From: Pseudoduganella flava | Lineage (GTDB): Bacteria > Pseudomonadota > Gammaproteobacteria > Burkholderiales > Burkholderiaceae_D | Direction: 5' to 3' | DNA: 64,000 bases | NCBI RefSeq assembly: GCF_007830495.1 | Contig: NZ_VLKW01000002.1 | Coordinates: forward strand, 864,099 to 928,098 | Part shown: positions 53,342-63,891 of the stretch, piece after piece | How the letters are laid out: each line of letters opens with the position of its first letter | How positions within the stretch are numbered: the first letter of the stretch is position 1 | Position numbers and translations under genes: made by a program | Notes under the pieces: model-generated | What the model was told of the DNA's origin: nothing | The model's input: the letters and a program-made list of their open reading frames with translations, nothing else | The model's database searches: none

Positions 53342-56098
53342 TCAGTCCGGTGGCCTGCCGTAGTAGACCGGCGCGCCGTCGAACACCACGTCGATCCGGT
53401 CCAGCACGAAGCCCGGATCGAGCGCATGGATGCGCAGCGTGTGCGCGCCCGGCGGCAGTGCGGGCAGCGGCAGGGTGCGCACCGCCGTGTTGGTCAGCAC
53501 GTTCCGCTTCCACTCGTCGCTGCGGCCGTGCGTCGTGAAGTCGAGCGTAACAGGTGCGGCGCCGTCCAGCGCGACGGCGATGCGCAGCCTGTTGGCCGAC
53601 GTCAGCGGATGCACGGGCACCGCGACGATGTTCAGCCGTGCCGCGCCGTCGGAGCGCGTCATGAAGGCATACGCCAGCACCGGTGCGCCGGCGTGGCTGT
53701 CGCGCGACGGCAGGTCCAGGTCCGCCCGCAGCGCCGTACCGAAGCTGCCCATCTCGACGGGGCTCCAGCCTGTTCCGGACGCCGCGGTAGCCGGCAGCGT
53801 GACGATGCGCTCACGTTCGCTCGATGCCGGCGCCACCTGCACCTTCACAAGCAATCGCTGGGTGCCGCACGTGATCTCGAATCCGCCCGCCGCGCCGCCA
53901 TCGTAGGTCACGGCGATGCGCTGCTCGAAACCGTTGACCGCCTCCAGCAGCCCCGCGTCGTGCGATAGCCGCAGCCCGGCCGGCACCTTTGCCGCCGTCC
54001 AGCGCAGCGCCTGCGCGCCGTACTGGATCACGGTCAGCGTCTTCGTCGCCGGAACGCCCCGCGTGAACGCCAGTTGGCCGCCCGACGCCGACAACGGCGA
54101 CGGGTACGCGAGCCCGCATTCGCCGCGCGAAGGCAAGCCGTACTCCGGGAACACGGGCGGCTGGAAGACGGGCAGGCGGCGCGGCGCCGCATCCATCATG
54201 CCGCGCCACTTGCCGCCCGCGAGAGCGTTGTACTGCGCGGTATCCGCGTCGATGGCGGCCTGCGCGCCGCGTGCCTGCCGCGCGTAGTGCCCGGCCGACG
54301 GCCGGCCCATCCGCGCATACTGGGCCGCCAGGTCCAGCTTCAGGATGCGCGCGTTCAGGTTCGCACTGGCGCGCACCGGGTACGGCACCAGCTGGAAGAA
54401 CGCGTCCTGGTAGCGGGCCGGCAGCGACGCGGCCAGCGCCTGGGCGCGCAGCACCAGTGCCTCGTGGCGCGCCAGCCGCTGTTCCGCTTCCTCGCCGCCG
54501 GACTGCAAATAGTCCGTCTGCCGTGTCGGCGTCGTCGGTTCCGTTTGCGAAAAGCCCATGAATTCGGGGCGGCGCTCCCAGGCCAGCGCGTAGTAGTCGC
54601 GCATCACGTCGGCGATCGCGGCGGCGTGCTCGGGGCCGAACTGCGCGGCATACCACGCCGTCATGTGCCGCGTGGTCGGCTGGTCGAGCACCTTGCCGTC
54701 GAACGCCGCGTCGAGGAAGTACTGGGCCAGGTATTCGGCCGGCTTGATGTCGCCCACGTTCAGCACCCAGATCCGGTCGGTGCCGGTGGCCAGTGCCCGC
54801 TGCAGCTGGTCGCGGACGAGCCCCGGCGCCGTCGTCGCCAGCCACAGGTAGTCGTGCGGCCGGCCCCAGTACGAGACGTGGTAGTACAGCCCCGCACCGC
54901 CCGGGCGTGCCGCTTCGCGCGGCGTGCCCAGCTGGTGCAGGTAGCCGTAGTTATCGTCGGGCCAGACCAGCGTGATGTCGTCCGGCACGCGCAGCCCGCT
55001 GTTGTAGATGTCCAGCACTTCCTTGTAGACGGTCAGCGCCTGCGGGATTTGCGCCAGCGGCTTGCCGTGGGCCTGCGCCAGCAGCTCGCGCTGGACGGCG
55101 ATCACGTCGGCCAAGCCGGCGCGCGCCTCGTCGAGGGTGCGGGCGCCCTCCATCGCCGAATCGTGCACGCCGCGGATGCCCATCGTGTAGACGTTCTCGT
55201 TGCCGCGCGTTTCATCGTTGCGGCGCCGCCAGTAGTCCACCAGCGCGGTGCGGTTCGTGAAGAAGTTGAACGGCCCGTCGCGCCGCGCATCCCACTCGCG
55301 CACGTTATTGCGCATCATCGGCTCGGCATGCGAGGTGCCGACGACGATCGCGTAGTCGCGCGCCACCTGCGCATTGCCGGGCACCTGGTAGAACGGCCGC
55401 GTCACGTCGTGCATCGCCGGCCAGATCAGGTTGGCCTTCAGGCGCCACAGCAGTTCGAAGATGCGGGCGTAGGTGGCCGGCCCGATGTCGCCGCTCGGAT
55501 CGGTGCGCGCCGCCCACGGTTGCAGGCCCCAGTCCTCGTCGTTCAGGAACACGCCGCGATAGCGCACCGTCGGCGCGGCCGAGACGATCCGCTCGCCCCG
55601 CACCGACAACTGCGCGCGGCGCACGGGAGGCACGTCCGCCCACCATTCCCAGGCCGAAACGCCCAGCTCGCGCGACAGGTCGACGGCACCATACACCGCG
55701 CCGCGCGCATCCGACCCGGCGATGACGAGCAGCCGCGTGCCGGGCCGTGTGCGCGACGCGATGCCGATGCGCAGATACCGTTCCCACTGGCCGTCCAGCG
55801 CGGCAAGGTCGAGCCCCTCGCTGCGCGCGATCCGCCGCAGCAGCGGTGCATCGTGCCGGCCGACGACGATGCAGACGGTGCCGCACTGGTCGAGTTCCTG
55901 CACGAGCGCGGGCCGCTGGCCGCCGACGGCCTCCAGGTCGCGCCGCAGCAAGCCGGCGGCCAGCCGCATCGTCGGGTGCTCCTCGGCCAGCACGGCGGCG
56001 CCGGACAGCATGAAGTCGGCGGAAAACGCCGGCAGCGTGAACAGCGTCAGTGCAAACAGGGGCAGTGCCAACAACTGGCGGAGGTGAAGTCGGATCAT
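53342..56098 (-). CDS. GH115 alpha-glucuronidase, secreted
   Basis: 918 residues. Signal peptide 1-26 (LFTLPAFSA). The family pattern is clear: RGAVYGAVDLSRELGVSAW-type segment near 130, RYRGVFLNDEDWGLQPWA near 178, the barrel with VWPDDNYGYLHQLG and YYHVSYWGRPHDYLWLATT, and a C-terminal beta domain (about 760-918) as in GH115. These enzymes remove alpha-1,2-linked (methyl)glucuronic acid from xylan or related glycans. The released uronic acid fits the glucarate genes elsewhere in the window only loosely. The ATG at 56098 has no strong ribosome site. Confidence 0.92.
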   Translation of the reverse strand: MIRLHLRQLLALPLFALTLFTLPAFSADFMLSGAAVLAEEHPTMRLAAGLLRRDLEAVGGQRPALVQELDQCGTVCIVVGRHDAPLLRRIARSEGLDLAALDGQWERYLRIGIASRTRPGTRLLVIAGSDARGAVYGAVDLSRELGVSAWEWWADVPPVRRAQLSVRGERIVSAAPTVRYRGVFLNDEDWGLQPWAARTDPSGDIGPATYARIFELLWRLKANLIWPAMHDVTRPFYQVPGNAQVARDYAIVVGTSHAEPMMRNNVREWDARRDGPFNFFTNRTALVDYWRRRNDETRGNENVYTMGIRGVHDSAMEGARTLDEARAGLADVIAVQRELLAQAHGKPLAQIPQALTVYKEVLDIYNSGLRVPDDITLVWPDDNYGYLHQLGTPREAARPGGAGLYYHVSYWGRPHDYLWLATTAPGLVRDQLQRALATGTDRIWVLNVGDIKPAEYLAQYFLDAAFDGKVLDQPTTRHMTAWYAAQFGPEHAAAIADVMRDYYALAWERRPEFMGFSQTEPTTPTRQTDYLQSGGEEAEQRLARHEALVLRAQALAASLPARYQDAFFQLVPYPVRASANLNARILKLDLAAQYARMGRPSAGHYARQARGAQAAIDADTAQYNALAGGKWRGMMDAAPRRLPVFQPPVFPEYGLPSRGECGLAYPSPLSASGGQLAFTRGVPATKTLTVIQYGAQALRWTAAKVPAGLRLSHDAGLLEAVNGFEQRIAVTYDGGAAGGFEITCGTQRLLVKVQVAPASSERERIVTLPATAASGTGWSPVEMGSFGTALRADLDLPSRDSHAGAPVLAYAFMTRSDGAARLNIVAVPVHPLTSANRLRIAVALDGAAPVTLDFTTHGRSDEWKRNVLTNTAVRTLPLPALPPGAHTLRIHALDPGFVLDRIDVVFDGAPVYYGRPPD

Positions 56099-56236
56099 CG
56101 TGGATGAGGGGGAAGGCCGCCGTTATCTTAGCGGCACGATGACCACGCCAGCGCTCATCTTGTTGAGCGATTATTCTTCCGGCCCACGCCGATTGGCGGT
56201 AACGTAGTGTCCACGACAATTCGAAAGGAGCACATC

Positions 56237-56857
56237 ATGCGACGTTCGATCTTCCGCTGCGTCATCGCCATCGCCACCGCGGCGGTGCTGCTGCCAAGCC
56301 TGGCCTTTGGCTCCGACGGCGACGCGCTGTGGAACAGCCTGCGCGACGGGCGCCACGTGCTGCTCGTGCGGCATGCCGCCACCGAGCCGGGCGCCGGCGA
56401 TCCACCCGGCTTCCAGCTGGACGACTGCAAGACGCAGCGCAACCTGTCGGCCGAAGGGCGGCTCGACGCTGAAGCCATCGGCACCGCCATCCGCGCGCAT
56501 GGCGTCCCCGTCGGCCCCGTGCTGACGAGTCGCTGGTGCCGCTGCATCGACACGGCGATGCTGGCGTTTGCCCGCGCCGACCCGATCGCGATGCTGAACT
56601 CGGGGATGGACGACGACGATGGCGCGCGCAATCGCAAGCTGGGGGAGGTGCGCGAATACGTCCAGCAGTACGTCGCATCGTACAAGGAACCCGGCAACCT
56701 CGTGCTCGTGACGCACGACGTCAACATCCGCGCCCTTGTCGGCGAAAAGATCGCGCAAGGGGAGATGCTGGTGGCGGCGCCGCAGCCGGACGGCAGCCTG
56801 AAGGTGATCGGCAAGCTGGGCGTGCCGCGCAACGCGGATGCGAAGCGGGCCATGTAG
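56237..56857 (+). CDS. Exported histidine phosphatase family protein
   Basis: 206 residues from the ATG at 56237, behind AAAGGAG; an upstream in-frame ATG lacks such a site. Signal peptide about 1-25 (LLPSLAFGSD). LLVRHAATEPGAGDPPG holds the phospho-accepting histidine of the RHG motif (here RHA), SRWCRCIDTAM the second arginine, and LVTHDVNIRALVG the second histidine. It is a short periplasmic branch of the phosphoglycerate-mutase-like superfamily. The substrate is unknown. It converges on the broken TonB receptor gene. Confidence 0.85.
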   Translation: MRRSIFRCVIAIATAAVLLPSLAFGSDGDALWNSLRDGRHVLLVRHAATEPGAGDPPGFQLDDCKTQRNLSAEGRLDAEAIGTAIRAHGVPVGPVLTSRWCRCIDTAMLAFARADPIAMLNSGMDDDDGARNRKLGEVREYVQQYVASYKEPGNLVLVTHDVNIRALVGEKIAQGEMLVAAPQPDGSLKVIGKLGVPRNADAKRAM

Positions 56858-56883
56858 CGCAGCCGGACCGCCCCGCCAACCGG

Positions 56884-58977
56884 TCACAAATCGATCGCCG
56901 CCGACAGCTGCAGCGTGCGCGGCGCCGCCTGCGAGATCGTGCCGTACGAGGCGACGCCGCCCCAGTAGCGCTTGTCGAACGCGTTCATCAAGCCCGCGCG
57001 CACGGTCGTGGGGCGTCCGGCGATCACGGTGCGCAGCCGGGCGCCCACGTCCACCTTCGTCCACGCCGGCACGGATTGCGTGTTGGCCTGGTTGACGTAC
57101 TGCTTGCCCGTGTAGGTGACGGCGCCCGTTAGCGTGACCGCGCCCACGTCCCATTCGCCGCCCACGTTGGCCTGCGCCTTCGCCACGCCCGGGGGGCGCT
57201 TGTTCAATGTCGTGGTGCTGTTGGTGCGGGTCAGCTCGGCGTCCAGCAATGTCACACCGCCCAGCAGCCGCACCCCCGCCACCGCCGTGCCGGACAGCGC
57301 CAGTTCCAGGCCGCGGTTGCGCTGTTCGCTGTCGGCGCTGTACACGGTGCCGTACATCTGGCCGCTCGGCTTCGTGATCTGGAATACGGCGGCCGTGGCC
57401 AGCAGGTCGCCACGCACGGCCTTGACGCCCGCTTCGTACTGCTTCGTCTTGTAGGGGGCGAACACCTGGCCCGCATTGCTCGACGTGTTCGGCGCGATGT
57501 CGCCCTTCGCCAGGCCTTCGATGTAGTTGGCGTACACCGACGTGGCGGGCGTGGCCTTGAACACGATGCCGGCCAGCGGCGTCACGGCCGTCTCGTCATA
57601 GCGTGACGTGCGCGCGCCGGTGGCCCCATTGAAGTTCTCCGATGCGACACGCTGGCGCCGCACGCCGACCGTCACCAGCACGCGTCCACCCGGCAACGTC
57701 GCCATGTCGGCCAGCGCGAGGCCGGACAGCGTCGATTCGGACAGCTTCGGCACACGCTGCGGCGCGGCGATCGCCTGTGCCGGCATGGCTACCGGTTGAT
57801 AGATGTTCGACAGCACCGGCGTGCCGGCATTGCTGGCGTTGGCGATGCGGTCGTGATAGCCGTTGACCGTGGCGACCAGCGCGTGGACGGTGGCACCAAT
57901 GCGAACCGCGGCGCGCACGCCCGTGTCCGCGTCCGCGCGGTTGATCTGGAACTTCCAGTGCATCGGCGTGGCGGACGTGTCGCCGCGCGCGTTCAGGATC
58001 GTCGGCGTCTGTTCGGACAGGCGGCTGATGTCCGACTTCGTGGCGCCCAGGTCGCCGAACACGGTGGCGTTGGCGGCGATGTCGTACTCGACGTGGCCGA
58101 GCGCCGACACGTCGTTCGAACGCCACCAGCCCCAGTCCTGCGTCACGTTGCGGCCGCCGTCCGGCGCGGCGGGCACCGGCAGGTTCGCCGCCACGAGGAA
58201 CGGCCGCGTCGGCGCATTCACCTTCTGGTACTGCTCGATGACGTCGAGCGTCGCGCGCAGCCGCTCGCCGCGCCAGTCCAGCGACAGCGCGGCCACGTCG
58301 GCGCGGGCATCCTGCTTGTCGAGCGGCGTGTCGCCCTGGCGGTGCAGGCCGTTGAAGCGCAGGCCGAACGCGCCGCTGCGGCGGCTCACGTCGAGCGCAG
58401 TGCCGAACTGGCTGTCCGGCGCGTAGTCGAAGGTCATGCGCGTCAGGTCGGCGGCCAGCGAACGTTTCGGCACCGCGTTGATCACGCCGCCCACGCTGCT
58501 GTTCGGCGCCATCCCGTAAAGCAGCGCGGCGGGACCTTTCAACACTTCCACGCGCTCCAGGTATTCGGTGAACAGGTGGTAGTTCGGCGAGACGCCGTAC
58601 ACGCCGTCGAGCGCCACTTCCGACAGGTTGCCTTCGTTGATCGGGAAGCCGCGCAGGAAGAACGAATCCGTCACGCCGCCGATCTGGCCCGTGAAGCGGG
58701 CGGATGGATCGGCGCCCAGCACCTCGGCAAGCGTGACGGCTTGCTGGTCCTGCATGCGGCGCGACGTGTAGCCCGTCACGCTGAACGGCAGGTCCATCAC
58801 GTCCCGTTCGCCCAGCAGCCCGCCGCGTGCCCGCTCGGCGACCTACGCGTTGTCGTCCGGGGCGGTGGCCGTGACGTGGACGGTGGGCAGGCGCGTCTCC
58901 GCCTCCTGCGCGGCGGCATGGAGGGAGACGAGGGCGGCGGCGAGGGCGAGGGGACGGAGGGAAACGGTGGCGGTCAT
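56884..58977 (-). pseudogene. TonB-dependent siderophore-type receptor interrupted by an in-frame amber codon
   Basis: The reading frame starts at ATG 58977 with a signal peptide (MTATVSLRPLALAAALVSLH to AQ) and a TonB-box-like TVHVTATA. It stops at TAG 58843-58845, right after APDDNA, and reopens in the same frame with VAERARGGLLGERDVMDLPF, an uninterrupted siderophore-receptor plug. The plug (FLRGFPINEGNLSEVALDGV, ERVEVLKGPAALLYGMAPNS) and barrel continue to PRTLQLSAAIDL. The stop replaces what is usually Tyr in this position, one base from TAC. The distal part alone has a possible GTG start at 58800 but no signal peptide. A Fur-box-like site lies in its promoter. It is inactive unless the stop is read through. 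Confidence 0.85.
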
Positions 58978-59008
58978 GGTGGCGTGCGTAGATGAAATTG
59001 CACGGAAG

Positions 59009-59034
59009 AATATAGTAAATGAGAAGCATTCGCA
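59009..59034 (-). promoter_or_regulatory. Fur-box-like site within the receptor promoter
   Basis: AATGAGAAGCATT (59018-59030) matches the AATGATAATCATT core of the Fur consensus at eleven of thirteen positions. On the minus strand it lies between TTGCGA (-35-like) and TATATT (-10-like), 15 bases apart. Iron repression of the receptor gene is likely. It is in the divergent gap with the GH95 gene. Confidence 0.6.
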
Positions 59035-59156
59035 AATAAACTGGCGTCGAGATATCGAAACCCGTATCGCGGCAGTGAAAAAAGATATTGGTTTGAGGCC
59101 AACACATCCGCTAGATTCGACGCACGCGCCGCCTCGAGCGCCCACAGGAGACCCCA

Positions 59157-61604
59157 TTGAAACCGACCGCATCGCATCCAAGCCGCCGCGCGTTCCTGCG
59201 CCGCTTTCCCGTTTCCGCCGGCCTGGCGCTGGCCTTTCCCGGCCTTGCCGGCGCCACCGCCGTGGCGCGCGCGCAGGGTGATCGCGAAGACTTGAGCTTG
59301 TGGTACGACAAGCCGGCCGGCGCGTGGGTCGAGGCGCTGCCGGTCGGGAATGGGCGGCTCGGTGCGATGGTCTTTGGCCGCGCGGCGCAGGAGCGCCTGC
59401 AACTGAACGAGGACATGCTGTTTGCCGGTGGCCCGTACGATCCGAACAATCCGGCCGCGATGGCCGCGCTGCCGAAGGTACGCGCGCTGCTCGATGCGGG
59501 CAACTACGCCGAGGCGACGGCGCTGGCGTCGTCCGCGCTGATGGCCCGGCCGATCAAGCAGATGCCATATGGTGCCGCGGGAGATTTACTGATCGACGTG
59601 GATGGCCTGTCCGGCGCGGCCGGCTACCGCCGCACGCTCGACCTGGATACGGCCATCGCGACGACGCGTTTTGCCAACGGCAGGGTGCGCCACCTGCGCG
59701 AAGCGTTCGCCAGCGCGCCGGACGACGTGATCGTGCTACGCTTCGAGGCGGCCGGCGGTACGCTCGACCTGGGCATCGGCTATCGCCATCCGGGCCGCGT
59801 CAAGTATGGCGAGAAGACGCCCAACGGCGTGCCGTGGGATCACCGGGAAGGGCTGGCGCTTGACACCCGGCCGGCGACGCTGTCGATCAAGCCCGACGGC
59901 GCCGGCGCGCTGCTGATCGAAGGCCGCAACGAAGCGGCGGAAGGCATCCCCGGCGCGTTGCGCTATGCCGTGCGCGTGCTGGCTGTGGGCGATGGCGCCA
60001 TCGCGGTCGAGGGCGAGCGCCTGCGCGTGCGCGGCGGGACGAACGTCACGTTGCTGGTGGCCGCGGCGACGAGTTACGTCAGCTTCGTGGACGTGGACGG
60101 CGACCCCGTCGCGGCGGTGCGGGCGCGAACGGCGGCGGCGCGCGGCAAGCCGTATGCGCGGTTGAAGGCGGACCACGTGCGGGGGCACCAGGCGCTGTTT
60201 CGCCGGCTGTCGATCCGGCTTGGCGCGGCGCCGGTTGCCCGGGCGACGGATGCGCGCATCGCCGCGGTCGGCACGGCCGAGGATCCGGGTCTGGCCGCAC
60301 TGTACGTGCAGTACGCGCGCTACCTGTTGATGTCGTCGTCGCGCCCCGGCAGCCAGCCCGCCAACCTGCAGGGCCTGTGGAACGAGGGCACCAATCCGCC
60401 GTGGGGTTCGAAGTACACGATCAACATCAACACGCAGATGAACTACTGGCCGGCCGAGGCGGCGAACCTGGGCGAGTGCACCGAGCCGCTGCTGCGGATG
60501 GTCGAGGACCTGGCCCGGACGGGCGCCGCGACGGCATGGCGCATGTACCGCGCACGCGGCTGGGTGGCGCACCACAACACGGACCTGTGGCGCGCGGCCG
60601 CGCCGATCGACGGCCCGAACTGGGGCATGTGGCCGTGCGGCGGCGCGTGGCTGTGCAAGACATTGTGGGACCACTACGAGTACGCGCCCGATGCCGCTTT
60701 CCTGCGCCGCATCTGGCCGCTGCTGCAGGGTGCAGCGCTGTTCTTTGTCGATACGCTGGTCGATGACCAGGGCGGGCGTGGGCTCGTCACGTCGCCGTCG
60801 ATCTCGCCGGAGAACCAGCACAGCAAGGGCTTCGCGCTGTGTGCCGGCCCGGCGATGGACCGGCAGATCGTGCGCGACCTGTTCGGCTGGACCATCGCGG
60901 CCCACAAGCTGCTGGGCGAGCCGGATGCGGCGTTCGCGGCCACGCTGGAGGACAAGCGCGCGCGGCTCGCGCCGGACCGCGTCGGCGCCCAGGGACAGTT
61001 GCAGGAATGGCTGGAGGACTGGGATGCGCGGGCGCCGGAGCAGCGGCACCGGCACGTGTCGCACCTGTACGGCGTCTATCCCAGTGAGCAGATCAACGTG
61101 CGCGACACGCCCGCGCTGGCCGCTGCCGCGCGCGTCACGCTCGATACGCGCGGCGACAAGTCGACCGGCTGGGCCACCGCATGGCGGCTGGCGCTGTGGG
61201 CGCGGCTGGGCGATGGCGAGCGGGCGCACGCGATCCTGCTTGGCCTGCTCGGACCCGAGCGCACCTACCCGAACATGTTCGACGCGCACCCGCCGTTCCA
61301 GATCGACGGCAATTTCGGCGGCACGGCCGGCATCCTGGAAATGATCGTGCAGTCGTGGGGTGGCGAGATCCGCCTGCTGCCGGCATTGCCGCGCGCCTGG
61401 CCGGAAGGTGCGCTCAATGGCGTGCGGGCACGCGGCGGCGTGGAACTCGATGTGACGTGGGCGGATGGCCGGCTGCGCGCCGTGGCGCTGCGCGGCCGGC
61501 CGGGAGCGTCGGTGCGGCTGCGCAGCGGCGCGCGTCTGGTCGACGTCGTGCTCGATGGCGCCGGCCGCGCGCGGCTCGACGGCGACCTTGCGCGGCGCGC
61601 TTAA
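59157..61604 (+). CDS. GH95 alpha-L-fucosidase (or alpha-L-galactosidase), probably Tat-exported
   Basis: 815 residues from a TTG at 59157, seven bases behind CAGGAG. The leader contains SRRAFLRRFP, a twin-arginine pattern, then a hydrophobic stretch to about residue 40. An N-terminal beta domain (LWYDKPAGAWVEALPVGNGRLGAMVFG) precedes an (alpha/alpha)6 barrel. Catalytic-type motifs are NTQMNYWPAEAANL (asparagines near 425), SISPENQHSKG (Glu552) and FQIDGNFGGTAG (Asp717). It should cut alpha-1,2-fucose or L-galactose from plant side chains. It is divergent from the broken receptor gene, and its last four bases overlap the convergent patatin gene. Confidence 0.92.
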   Translation: MKPTASHPSRRAFLRRFPVSAGLALAFPGLAGATAVARAQGDREDLSLWYDKPAGAWVEALPVGNGRLGAMVFGRAAQERLQLNEDMLFAGGPYDPNNPAAMAALPKVRALLDAGNYAEATALASSALMARPIKQMPYGAAGDLLIDVDGLSGAAGYRRTLDLDTAIATTRFANGRVRHLREAFASAPDDVIVLRFEAAGGTLDLGIGYRHPGRVKYGEKTPNGVPWDHREGLALDTRPATLSIKPDGAGALLIEGRNEAAEGIPGALRYAVRVLAVGDGAIAVEGERLRVRGGTNVTLLVAAATSYVSFVDVDGDPVAAVRARTAAARGKPYARLKADHVRGHQALFRRLSIRLGAAPVARATDARIAAVGTAEDPGLAALYVQYARYLLMSSSRPGSQPANLQGLWNEGTNPPWGSKYTININTQMNYWPAEAANLGECTEPLLRMVEDLARTGAATAWRMYRARGWVAHHNTDLWRAAAPIDGPNWGMWPCGGAWLCKTLWDHYEYAPDAAFLRRIWPLLQGAALFFVDTLVDDQGGRGLVTSPSISPENQHSKGFALCAGPAMDRQIVRDLFGWTIAAHKLLGEPDAAFAATLEDKRARLAPDRVGAQGQLQEWLEDWDARAPEQRHRHVSHLYGVYPSEQINVRDTPALAAAARVTLDTRGDKSTGWATAWRLALWARLGDGERAHAILLGLLGPERTYPNMFDAHPPFQIDGNFGGTAGILEMIVQSWGGEIRLLPALPRAWPEGALNGVRARGGVELDVTWADGRLRAVALRGRPGASVRLRSGARLVDVVLDGAGRARLDGDLARRA

Positions 61605-63796
61605 GTCTGTGCCGCCGGGCAGGCCAGCGACGTGTCGGCCGGCGTGAACGCGTCGCGGCGCGGCGGCGTGGGCGCCGGTACCGAGCCGTCGATGAAGCTC
61701 AGCACACGGCGCCATTCGCGCCGCAGCAGCTCGCGCGGTTCGGATGGCGTGCCGCCGCACAGTACCGTCGCCATGCGCTGGCGGCTTGCCGCGTTCAGGA
61801 ACCAGCTCATCGGCGGGGCCGTGTTGAACATGCCGTCGGCGAAGTCCGCGCGCTTGGTCGTCTCCGGGTAGCGCAGCTCGATCAGGCGGTGCGTCGTGCA
61901 GCCGCCCAGCAGGCGGTTGGCCTCGGCCTCCTGCGCGTGGGCCCGCGCGGATCGGGTCTGGTACAGCGCGTAGGCCGGTGCCGTCAGCTCCATCGCGATC
62001 GGGTCGCTGTGCGGCTGGCCCGTCGGATGCGCGTCGCACAGCCATTGCGCGGTGCCGGCCGGGTCGTTCTCGATGACGATGACGACGATCTTCTCGGCCA
62101 GCCGGCGCTGCGCGTCGTCGCCGCTCTGCAGCGCGGCCACCATCGCGTTCAATGCCGTCACACCGGAATTCTCGAAGTAGCCGCCATCGACGACGTAGTC
62201 CCACTTGCCCTTGGCGCCCGCCAGCCGGATCGCCGCGGCCGGGCTCACGTAGGTGAAGCGCGCCGAATTGTGCACGGCGCCGGCGCGCGTCAGCCGGTTC
62301 GTGTCGAGCGCGGGGTCGTAGACGTCGTAGGCATCGGTCGGCACGAAATGCAGGTCGGACTGGACGACGAGGCGGCCGTCGCCGACGGTCGTCGTGTTGA
62401 AGATCATGCGCGGCACGCGCGCCGGCCCGCTGGCCGCCAGCGGTTCCGTGAACCAGGCGGGTTGCTGCGCCGTCAGTTTGCGCCAGTCGCGCGCCCACGC
62501 TTCCTCGAGCCCGCGCGAGCGGTCGCAGGCGATGCACGGCACCGGCAGGAAGCGGGCGATCGTGTCGCTGTACAGCAGCTGGGCGACGGCCGGGGCGAGG
62601 AAATCCTTGGCCAGGAAGTCGGCGGGGCGGGGCGTCAACGGGCCGCCCGGCTGGCCCTTGCCATCCTGCTCGGCCGCGAGCGCGGCGACGAACGTGGCAA
62701 GCCCCAGGCTGCCGCCGGAAACGCCGCTCACGGCATACACATTGCGGGCGAACTCCCGCTGGTTCAGGCGGGCGTGGTTTTCCAGGTTGGCCAGCACGAC
62801 GCCGGTCCAGTACGCGGAACGGGACGCGCCGCCGGCCGCCGCCACGAGGTAGATCGGATCGCCGCTGCGTGCGCCGCGCGCCTTGTCCCAGGCGTCGATA
62901 TCGGCCAGGAACGCGGGCCGCGCCACCGGCGCGCGCGCCGGGCCGTGCTGGGCGACGTAGTGGTTCTCGTTGAAGAACGAGAACACGAATGCGAACGCTA
63001 ACGGCAGCAAGGCCAGCGACGGCCAGCCGAAACTGCGCGGCAGGTAGGTGGTGACGAAGCTGCCGAACAGCGTCCACGAGCCGAGCGCGATCAGCACCAG
63101 CGCCGGCGAGCCGATCGCCCGCGCGGCCGTCTCGCGGCCCGTCATCGTCGCCAGCATCACGCCGAACGAAATCGCGAACATCACGAGCACGGTGACGAGG
63201 GCGCCGCGGCCGAGCGTGTCGAAGCGGGGGTGGGGATCGTCGTCGCGCATCATCCATCCCTTGTGCGCGGTGGGCAGGTGGCGGCGGAACACGACGAATG
63301 CGAGGAACAGCACGGCCGTCGCGGCCAGCGGCAGCCAGTAGCGCGGCGACGGCGTGGCCAGCACGAAGTAGATCGTGATCGGCACGACACCGAGCAGCCC
63401 GAGCGCGCGCGGCAGCCACGTCGCGACGGCATGGGCGAAGCGCGCATCGATGCACGGCTGCAGGCGATCGCGCGGGAAGCGCTTGCCGAGCATCAGGCGG
63501 GCGCAATACCAGCTGGCGAACGCCCAGTACGCAAGGGCGACGATGAACAGCGCGTAGCTGAGCGACGTGACGGGATCGGCCGCCCCGCGCTCGTTCTCGC
63601 CGAACGCCAGCAACGTCTCACGCGCCTGGTCGAGCCCCAGCAGCACACCATTGCCGGCCAGCGTCATCGCCACGGGATACAGGCACAGGTTCAGGCTGCC
63701 GGCAAGGAAAGCGGTGCGCGTCAGGCGTGGCGCCGGCCAGGGCGGCGCTGTGACGGCATCCGGGGTGTCGGGCAGGGCGGTCGCGGGAATGTTCAT
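61601..63796 (-). CDS. Patatin-like phospholipase with N-terminal membrane domain
   Basis: 731 residues from the ATG at 63796 (GGAGG upstream). Residues about 25-295 contain some seven membrane segments. The C-terminal half is a patatin domain: IYLVAAAGGASRSAYWTG (oxyanion loop), YAVSGVSGGSLGLATF with the nucleophile Ser near 357, and YVVDGGYFENSG with the catalytic Asp near 536. Such proteins hydrolyse acyl chains of membrane lipids; the anchored form is common in betaproteobacteria. No operon partner is visible. Confidence 0.85.
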   Translation of the reverse strand: MNIPATALPDTPDAVTAPPWPAPRLTRTAFLAGSLNLCLYPVAMTLAGNGVLLGLDQARETLLAFGENERGAADPVTSLSYALFIVALAYWAFASWYCARLMLGKRFPRDRLQPCIDARFAHAVATWLPRALGLLGVVPITIYFVLATPSPRYWLPLAATAVLFLAFVVFRRHLPTAHKGWMMRDDDPHPRFDTLGRGALVTVLVMFAISFGVMLATMTGRETAARAIGSPALVLIALGSWTLFGSFVTTYLPRSFGWPSLALLPLAFAFVFSFFNENHYVAQHGPARAPVARPAFLADIDAWDKARGARSGDPIYLVAAAGGASRSAYWTGVVLANLENHARLNQREFARNVYAVSGVSGGSLGLATFVAALAAEQDGKGQPGGPLTPRPADFLAKDFLAPAVAQLLYSDTIARFLPVPCIACDRSRGLEEAWARDWRKLTAQQPAWFTEPLAASGPARVPRMIFNTTTVGDGRLVVQSDLHFVPTDAYDVYDPALDTNRLTRAGAVHNSARFTYVSPAAAIRLAGAKGKWDYVVDGGYFENSGVTALNAMVAALQSGDDAQRRLAEKIVVIVIENDPAGTAQWLCDAHPTGQPHSDPIAMELTAPAYALYQTRSARAHAQEAEANRLLGGCTTHRLIELRYPETTKRADFADGMFNTAPPMSWFLNAASRQRMATVLCGGTPSEPRELLRREWRRVLSFIDGSVPAPTPPRRDAFTPADTSLACPAAQT

Positions 63797-63891
63797 GGAG
63801 CACCTCCGGGGCGGTTGTTATTTTGGATTTGTGCGGGGACGCCAGGGCGATGGTAATCCAAATTCCGGGGAGGATGAAGGCCTACGAATGG

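Noticed and set aside
56884..58800. Receptor restarting at GTG 58800 as a functional gene
   Set aside because: It would lack a signal peptide and the TonB box, so it could not reach the outer membrane; annotated as part of a pseudogene.
59736..63506. 1256-codon minus-strand frame spanning two genes
   Set aside because: It runs antisense through GH95 and out of frame through the patatin gene; both true genes have clear catalytic motifs.
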